NCBI GenBank assembly: GCA_035540755.1
Contig: DATLGD010000105.1
Span: 1 to 6,886 of the forward strand
DNA length: 6,886 nucleotides
Reading direction: 5' to 3'
DNA from: DATLGD01 sp035540755
GTDB lineage: Bacteria; Actinomycetota; Actinomycetes; Mycobacteriales; SCTD01
A program made the translations under genes and the position numbers. Positions 1 through 6,886 of the stretch are shown piece after piece; position 1 is the first letter of the stretch; each line of letters begins with the position of its first letter. The notes beneath the pieces were generated by a model. It was not told the DNA's origin. It was given only the letters and a program-made list of their open reading frames with translations, and searched no databases.

Positions 1-15
1 GTCGCATCACGACAT

Positions 16-3057
<3,042 letters not shown>

Positions 3058-3062
3058 GAAGG

Positions 3063-3067
3063 CCTCC
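3063..3067 (-). promoter_or_regulatory. Ribosome binding site of gltB
   Basis: The minus strand reads GGAGG-CCTTC-GTG, a strong Shine-Dalgarno core 5 bases before the GTG at 3057. It settles the gltB start: the open frame continues upstream to 3474 without a stop, but that extension is low-complexity Pro/Arg/Ala sequence lying antisense to the kinase gene. Confidence 0.8.
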
Positions 3068-3143
3068 GTCGGGTGCTGGAACGGTGCTGCTGGTCTGCTC
3101 ACCCGGGACGTCGGCGGCCCTGCTGCAGATGACGACGACGGTA

Positions 3144-3160
3144 CACCGGCCCAGCCGGTG
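3144..3160. repeat. Perfect inverted repeat CACCGGC-CCA-GCCGGTG
   Basis: Two 7-base arms (3144-3150 and 3154-3160) are exact reverse complements around a 3-base CCA spacer. The repeat lies 87 bases upstream of the gltB start and 44 bases upstream of the kinase start. It could be an operator for a dimeric regulator or a small stem-loop in the gltB leader. In DNA this rich in GC a 7-base palindrome can also occur by chance, so a role is only suggested. Confidence 0.4.
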
Positions 3161-3203
3161 GAGTCCGTCCGTCCTGATGGTCCCGAGATGACCCGTTCGA
3201 GGC

Positions 3204-4589
3204 ATGGTGCTGGATGCGACGACAGGGCAGGCTCGAGGTGTGCGCGTCCCGTCCCCCGCCGGCCCGTCCGCCGCTCCACGGCGCGCCGGGTGGCTGCCAC
3301 GCGGCCGCGAGCTGGCGGCGGCCGACTTCCGCTGGCGCCACCGGGTGGTGTGCGGCGTGCTCGCGGCGCACCTGCCGCTGCTGCTGCTCCTCGCCGCTCT
3401 GGCCGGGGACGGCCGATGGCACGGCGTGCTCGAGGTCCTGCCGCTGGCCGCGCTGCTCGCCCTCGCCCTCGCACCGGCCGCGCCCCGCCGGGTGCGGGCC
3501 TTCGCCTCGTCGACGGGGCTGCTGGCCTGCTCCGCCGTGCTCGTGCACCTGTTCGAGGGCTCGGTGGAGGCGCACTTCCACTACTTCGTGGTGGTCGCGA
3601 TCGTCGCCCTGTACCAGGACTGGGCCATCTACGCCCTGGCCATCGCCTTCGTCGCGCTGCAGCACGGGATCATGGGCGCGCTGCGTCCTGACTCGGTCTT
3701 CCCCCACGGCGACCCGTGGGTCTGGGCGCTCGTGCACGCCGGGTTCGTCCTCGCCGAGTCGGCGGTGCTCATCCTGTTCTGGCACGCCAGCGAGCAGTCG
3801 CGCCTGGAGGAGGAGCGCCTGCGCCAGGCCCTCGTCGAGGGCAGCGACAGCGTCCGCGCCCGCCTCGCCGAGGCCGACCGCATCCGGGCCGACCTCATCG
3901 CGACCGTCAGCCACGAGTTCCGCACCCCGCTCACCGGCATCCGGGGGGCGTCGCTGACGCTGCTCAAGCGGGGTGACCGGCTCGACGTCGACGGGCGCCG
4001 CCGGCTGCTGCACGCCGTGCTCGACCAGCAGGAGCGGCTGTCGCGCCTGCTCGAGAACATGCTCACCGCGGCCGAGGCCACCACCGCTGACCCAGCCGCG
4101 GTCGCGGAGGTCGACGCCGTCGCGGCCGAGGTGGCGATGCTGGCGGTGGCCGCGCGCCCGTCCGGCGGTGAGGTGCAGGTGCTCGTGGAGCCGGGCACCA
4201 CGGCCCGCATCGACCGGCAGGCGCTGCACCAGGTGCTGGCGAACCTCATCGACAACGCCCAGCAGCACGGCAGCCGCGGCGCCGTGCCGATCGTGGCCGG
4301 CGGGTCGGACGCCGCCGGCGTCTGGCTCACCGTCAGCAACGACGGCAGCGACCTCGACCCGGAGGCGGCCGCGCGCCTGTTCGAGCCGTTCACCCAGGCC
4401 GACAGCAGTGCGACCCGGCACCGCGAGGGCCTCGGGATGGGCCTGTACGTCGTGCGCCGCCTGGTCGAGGTGCACGGCGGCCGCGTCGGCGTGCGCACCG
4501 ACGGCGGATGGGTCACCGTCGAGGTCCGGCTCCAGGCCGCCGGCGCGACCAGCTACACGCCCGCGCCGACCGCGCTGCCGATCAGGTAG
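3204..4589 (+). CDS. Membrane sensor histidine kinase (HisKA + HATPase_c), orphan
   Basis: This 461-residue protein is a two-component sensor kinase that would autophosphorylate on His and pass the phosphate to an unknown response regulator. A basic, low-complexity N-terminal tail (about 1-45) precedes five or six hydrophobic segments at roughly 47-67, 74-92, 101-117, 125-157 and 173-193. The fourth carries HFHYFVVVAIVALYQDW (124-140) and QH at 153-154, a pattern I recall from membrane sensor modules of unknown ligand. A helical linker (about 197-230) leads to the H-box SHEFRTPLTGI, with phospho-acceptor His237. The ATPase domain shows the N-box NLIDNAQQHG (347-356), a weak G1 box SNDGSDLD (378-385), the F-box LFEPF (392-396) and the G2 box EGLGMGL (408-414). 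All catalytic boxes are present, so it is probably active. The ATG start has only a weak GAGG just before it; GTG at 3240 is an alternative. Its last 12 codons overlap the convergent transporter gene. It reads against the flanking genes and no regulator gene is adjacent. Confidence 0.93.
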   Translation: MVLDATTGQARGVRVPSPAGPSAAPRRAGWLPRGRELAAADFRWRHRVVCGVLAAHLPLLLLLAALAGDGRWHGVLEVLPLAALLALALAPAAPRRVRAFASSTGLLACSAVLVHLFEGSVEAHFHYFVVVAIVALYQDWAIYALAIAFVALQHGIMGALRPDSVFPHGDPWVWALVHAGFVLAESAVLILFWHASEQSRLEEERLRQALVEGSDSVRARLAEADRIRADLIATVSHEFRTPLTGIRGASLTLLKRGDRLDVDGRRRLLHAVLDQQERLSRLLENMLTAAEATTADPAAVAEVDAVAAEVAMLAVAARPSGGEVQVLVEPGTTARIDRQALHQVLANLIDNAQQHGSRGAVPIVAGGSDAAGVWLTVSNDGSDLDPEAAARLFEPFTQADSSATRHREGLGMGLYVVRRLVEVHGGRVGVRTDGGWVTVEVRLQAAGATSYTPAPTALPIR

Positions 4590-5269
4590 GTCGCCGCCGT
4601 CGCGCCGCCGCCGAGCAGGAGCTGCCGGGTGCCGCTGTAGAGCGCACCCCGCGAGGTGAACCGGCTGACCAGCGCGCCGGACAGGAACAGCGCCAGCAGC
4701 GCCAGGCCGACGGCGAGGGCCAGGGACGTCGCTCCGAGCAGGAACGGCAGCACCGGGACGAGCGCCCCGACGGAGAACGCCGCGAAGGACGAGGCGGCCG
4801 CGGTCGACGGCGACGGCAGGTCGTCCAGGTCGACGCCGAGCTCCTCCCGGGCGTGCACCCGCAGCGCCTGCTCGGGGTTCGAAGACAGCTGCCGGGCGAC
4901 CTCGCGGGCGGTCTTCTCGTCGACCCCGCGCGAGCGGTAGAGGGCAGCGAGCTCGGCCTGCTCGGCGTCCGGGACGCGGGCGATCTCGCGCTTCTCGATC
5001 TCGATCTCGGCGCGGGCGAGCTCGGACTGGGAAGCCACCGAGGTGTACTCGCCGGTCCCCATCGACAGGGCGCCGGCGACCAGCCCGGCGAGGCCGGCGA
5101 GGACCACGGTGTCGTCCGAGACCCCGCCCGCGGCGACGCCGGCGATCAGGGCCGTGTTGCTCACCAGCCCGTCCATGACGCCGAAGACCGACGGGCGCAG
5201 CCACCCGCCCGTGACGTCGCGGTGGGAGTGGTGGATCTCCGCTCCGCTCGCGCCGCCGCGGTCGGTCAC
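4553..5269 (-). CDS. VIT/CCC1 family (VIT1-like) iron/manganese transporter
   Basis: This 238-residue membrane protein belongs to the VIT1/CCC1 family, whose characterised members move Fe2+ or Mn2+ across membranes, usually by H+ exchange. TM1 has the family motif FGVMDGLVSN (29-38) with the conserved Asp33. TM2 carries GALSMGTGEYTSVASQSEL (67-85), the hallmark Met/Gly/Glu/Tyr segment. A long soluble helical region rich in Glu (about 83-150, including EIEIEKREI at 88-96 and AREELGVDL near 140-148) corresponds to the cytosolic metal-binding domain. Three further hydrophobic segments follow (about 160-180, 183-203 and 216-237), giving the expected five. Length is usual for bacterial members. 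The GTG start at 5267-5269 overlaps the lgt stop (GTGA) and has no clear ribosome binding site, which suggests translational coupling to lgt. The 3' end overlaps the convergent kinase gene by 37 bases. The family call is secure; substrate and direction of transport are inferred. Confidence 0.92.
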   Translation of the reverse strand: MTDRGGASGAEIHHSHRDVTGGWLRPSVFGVMDGLVSNTALIAGVAAGGVSDDTVVLAGLAGLVAGALSMGTGEYTSVASQSELARAEIEIEKREIARVPDAEQAELAALYRSRGVDEKTAREVARQLSSNPEQALRVHAREELGVDLDDLPSPSTAAASSFAAFSVGALVPVLPFLLGATSLALAVGLALLALFLSGALVSRFTSRGALYSGTRQLLLGGGATAATYLIGSAVGAGV

Positions 5270-6117
5270 GGCGTCCGGCTGTCGGTCGTCGAGCCGGCCT
5301 CGTCGCTCGCGAGGGGCTCGACCTCGAGCTCACGACCGGCGCCGCGGCGGTAGGTCAGGAACGCCAGGGCACCGACCAGGGCGACGACCGCCACCAGCTG
5401 GTTCAGCCGCAGTCCGACGAACGTCTCGCTGTCGTCGATGCGGAAGCCCTCGACCCAGAACCGACCGATCGCGTAGCCGCCGACGTACAGCGCGAAGACA
5501 CGGCCGCCGCCGAGGCGGAAGCGGCGGTCGGCCCAGACGAGGGCTGCGGCGAGCAGCACGTTCCAGGACGCCTCGTACAGGAACGTCGGGTGGTAGGCCT
5601 CGGCGCCCGCCACGGCGTCGGGGTTGTCAGGGTCGATCTCGAGGCCCCACGGCAGCGTCGTCGGGCGGCCGAACAGCTCCTGGTTGAACCAGTTGCCGAA
5701 CCGGCCGATGGCCTGCGCGACGGCCAGGCACGGCGCGAGCGCGTCGCACAGCGCCGCCGTCCGGATCCCCCGCCGGCGGGCGAGCAGCCAGGCGGCGATC
5801 GCGCCGCCGGCGATGCCCCCGGGGATGCCGAGCCCGCCCTCCCAGATGTACAGCACCGACACCGGGTCGTCGAGGTAGGCGGACGGGCTGGTGACGACGT
5901 GGTAGAGCCGCGCCCCGACGATGCCGGCCGGGACGACGATGGTGGCGAGGTCGGCGACGGTGCCCGGCCGGCCGCCGCGCGCCCGCCAGCGGCGGTCGCC
6001 CCAGACCACGCCGACGACGACGCCGAGCAGGATGCACAGCGCGTAGGCGCGGATCGGGACCGGCCCGAGGTGCCAGACGCCCCGGTCCGGGCTGGGCAGG
6101 TAGGCGAGGACCGTCAC
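5266..6117 (-). CDS. lgt: Prolipoprotein diacylglyceryl transferase
   Basis: Lgt transfers a diacylglyceryl group from phosphatidylglycerol to the lipobox Cys of prelipoproteins, the first step of lipoprotein maturation in the cytoplasmic membrane. The 283-residue product has about seven hydrophobic segments. Family motifs appear in order: GPVPIRAYAL (18-27), AGIVGARLYHV (64-74), IWEGGLGIPGG (91-101), the Lgt signature GRFGNWFNQELFGR (138-151) with Arg139, Asn142, Glu147 and Gly150 aligning to essential E. coli residues, HPTFLYE (176-182) and GRFWVEGFR (218-226). The segment matching the E. coli H103 loop has GLGIPGG without the His, a form I recall as usual in actinobacteria. The short acidic C-terminal tail is not conserved. 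The start is GTG at 6115-6117 with only a weak G-rich upstream sequence. It lies 34 bases after trpA, an arrangement common in actinobacteria, and overlaps the next gene by 4 bases, so all three are probably co-transcribed. Confidence 0.97.
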   Translation of the reverse strand: MTVLAYLPSPDRGVWHLGPVPIRAYALCILLGVVVGVVWGDRRWRARGGRPGTVADLATIVVPAGIVGARLYHVVTSPSAYLDDPVSVLYIWEGGLGIPGGIAGGAIAAWLLARRRGIRTAALCDALAPCLAVAQAIGRFGNWFNQELFGRPTTLPWGLEIDPDNPDAVAGAEAYHPTFLYEASWNVLLAAALVWADRRFRLGGGRVFALYVGGYAIGRFWVEGFRIDDSETFVGLRLNQLVAVVALVGALAFLTYRRGAGRELEVEPLASDEAGSTTDSRTP

Positions 6118-6151
6118 GGGCCCCAGCGTAGGGCCGCTCCCCGGCGCGGCC

Positions 6152-6886
6152 TCAGCGGCGGCGGACGCCGTCGGCGAGGTCGGCGGCCAGGGTGCGGACG
6201 GCGTCGACGCCGCCGTCGCCGAGCGCGCGCACCAGCGCCGAGCCGACGATGACGCCGTCGGCGAAGCGGGCGACCTCCGCGGCCTGGTCGCCGTCGCTCA
6301 CCCCGAGCCCGACGGCGACGGGGACGTCGGTGAGCGCACGGGTGCGGGCGACCAGCTCCTCCGCGCGGTTGCCGACGGCCTGACGGGTGCCGGTGACGCC
6401 CATCGTCGAGGCGGCGTAGACGAAGCCGCGCGCCACCTTCCCGACGACGTCGATGCGGGCGTCGGTGCTGCTCGGGGCGACGAGGAAGACCGTGTCGAGG
6501 TCGTGCTCCCGCGCCGCCTCGACCCAGCGGGCGGCCTCCTCCGGGACGAGGTCAGGCGTGATGGCCCCGGCTCCCCCGGCCGCCTTCAGGTCGCCGGCGA
6601 ACCGGGCCGGCCCGTACTTCTCGATCGGGTTCCAGTAGCCCATCACCAGGGCGGCCGCACCGGTGGCGCTGACCGTGCGCACCGCGTCGAAGACGTCGCG
6701 GACCCGTGTGCCGGCCCGCAGGGCGGCGTCGACGGCCACCTGGATGACCGGGCCGTCCATGCCCGGATCGGTGTACGGGATGCCGATCTCGACGGCGTCG
6801 ACGCCGGCCTCGACCATCGCGACCATGGCCTGCACGGACGTGGGCACGTCCGGGTAGCCGACCGGCAGGTAGCCGATCAGCGCGGC
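6152..6886 (-). CDS. trpA: Tryptophan synthase alpha subunit, 5' end outside the window
   Basis: TrpA cleaves indole-3-glycerol phosphate to indole and glyceraldehyde 3-phosphate, and channels indole to TrpB in the cytosolic alpha2-beta2 complex. The visible 244 residues form most of the TIM barrel and begin inside the conserved strand-1 region (LIGYLPVGYPD), so only about 20-25 N-terminal residues are missing. The two catalytic acids are visible: Glu in AVEIGIPYTDP (codon 6788-6790) and Asp in DPGMDGPVIQ (codon 6755-6757). Later motifs are VMGYWNPIEKYG, ITPDLVPEEA, FLVAPSSTDARI, the phosphate-binding YAASTMGVTGTR and VAVGLGVSDGDQA, and DGVIVGSALVRAL. The GTG at 6845-6847 is not the start, because family-conserved residues continue in frame upstream of it to the window edge. 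The gene ends TGA at 6152-6154. A trpB gene is expected just beyond the right edge but is not seen. Confidence 0.97.
   Translation of the reverse strand, partial: AALIGYLPVGYPDVPTSVQAMVAMVEAGVDAVEIGIPYTDPGMDGPVIQVAVDAALRAGTRVRDVFDAVRTVSATGAAALVMGYWNPIEKYGPARFAGDLKAAGGAGAITPDLVPEEAARWVEAAREHDLDTVFLVAPSSTDARIDVVGKVARGFVYAASTMGVTGTRQAVGNRAEELVARTRALTDVPVAVGLGVSDGDQAAEVARFADGVIVGSALVRALGDGGVDAVRTLAADLADGVRRR

Larger units (their letters stand above)
3058..3203. promoter_or_regulatory. Divergent intergenic region between gltB and the histidine kinase gene
   Basis: These 146 bases separate two genes transcribed away from each other, so promoters for both should lie here or just inside the kinase 5' end. 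By eye I find the gltB ribosome binding site and a 17-base inverted repeat, but no convincing -10/-35 pair for either direction and no clear GlnR-type GTnAC box. Function is inferred from position only. Confidence 0.5.

Noticed and set aside
3058..3203. A GlnR or other nitrogen-control site upstream of gltB
   Set aside because: I looked for GTnAC-type paired boxes on both strands and saw none convincing, so none is annotated.
3058..3474. N-terminal extension of GltB by 139 residues to an upstream ATG
   Set aside because: The added sequence is low-complexity and lies opposite the kinase gene. The GTG at 3057 has a strong ribosome binding site and gives the family's usual short propeptide before the catalytic Cys.
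3099..5333. A 744-codon minus-strand open frame across the kinase, the transporter and the lgt end
   Set aside because: It overlaps three well-supported genes, has low-complexity Arg/Gly/Ala-rich sequence, and shows no family motif or sensible start.
5590..6252. A 220-codon plus-strand frame opposite lgt and the end of trpA
   Set aside because: Arg/Gly/Ala/Asp-rich antisense shadow covering strongly conserved minus-strand genes; no motif.
6152..6847. A full-length 231-residue TrpA starting at the GTG at 6847
   Set aside because: Conserved TrpA residues (IGYLPVGYPD) continue in frame upstream of this codon to the window edge, so the gene is 5'-truncated by the window, not short.

Overview
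The window is very GC-rich, with almost every third codon position G or C, frequent GTG starts and short gene spacing. Together with the gene line-up (trpA, lgt, a VIT/CCC1 family gene and gltB close together) this points to a high-GC actinobacterium. Something in or near Geodermatophilales is a guess from general protein flavour; I cannot place it further from the sequence alone.

Layout from right to left, following the minus-strand genes. A 5'-truncated trpA (tryptophan synthase alpha) runs off the right edge. After 34 bases comes lgt (prolipoprotein diacylglyceryl transferase). A VIT/CCC1-type membrane transporter gene follows, its GTG start overlapping the lgt stop by 4 bases. These three look like one co-directional transcription unit. 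A plus-strand sensor histidine kinase gene then meets the transporter tail to tail, with a 37-base overlap. The kinase gene is divergent from gltB (glutamate synthase large subunit, minus strand), with a 146-base shared upstream region that holds a gltB ribosome binding site and a 17-base inverted repeat. There is no gene-free stretch above 300 bases.

The genes are mostly household metabolism: the last steps of tryptophan synthesis, lipoprotein maturation, probable iron/manganese handling, and ammonia assimilation. The kinase is the only obviously accessory gene. No partner response regulator lies in the window.

The real anomaly is at the left edge. The minus-strand gltB is faithful to its family for about 984 residues and then breaks at about positions 106-113. 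From there to position 1, the next part of the same gene appears on the opposite strand. The break has an 8-10 base microhomology, and codon use changes within the last ~170 bases. The best explanation is a chimeric or inverted join near a contig end (amplification or assembly artefact, possibly involving a second genome). A genuine small inversion that destroys gltB is the alternative. I saw no phage, insertion sequence, CRISPR, RNA gene or evident novel multi-gene system.
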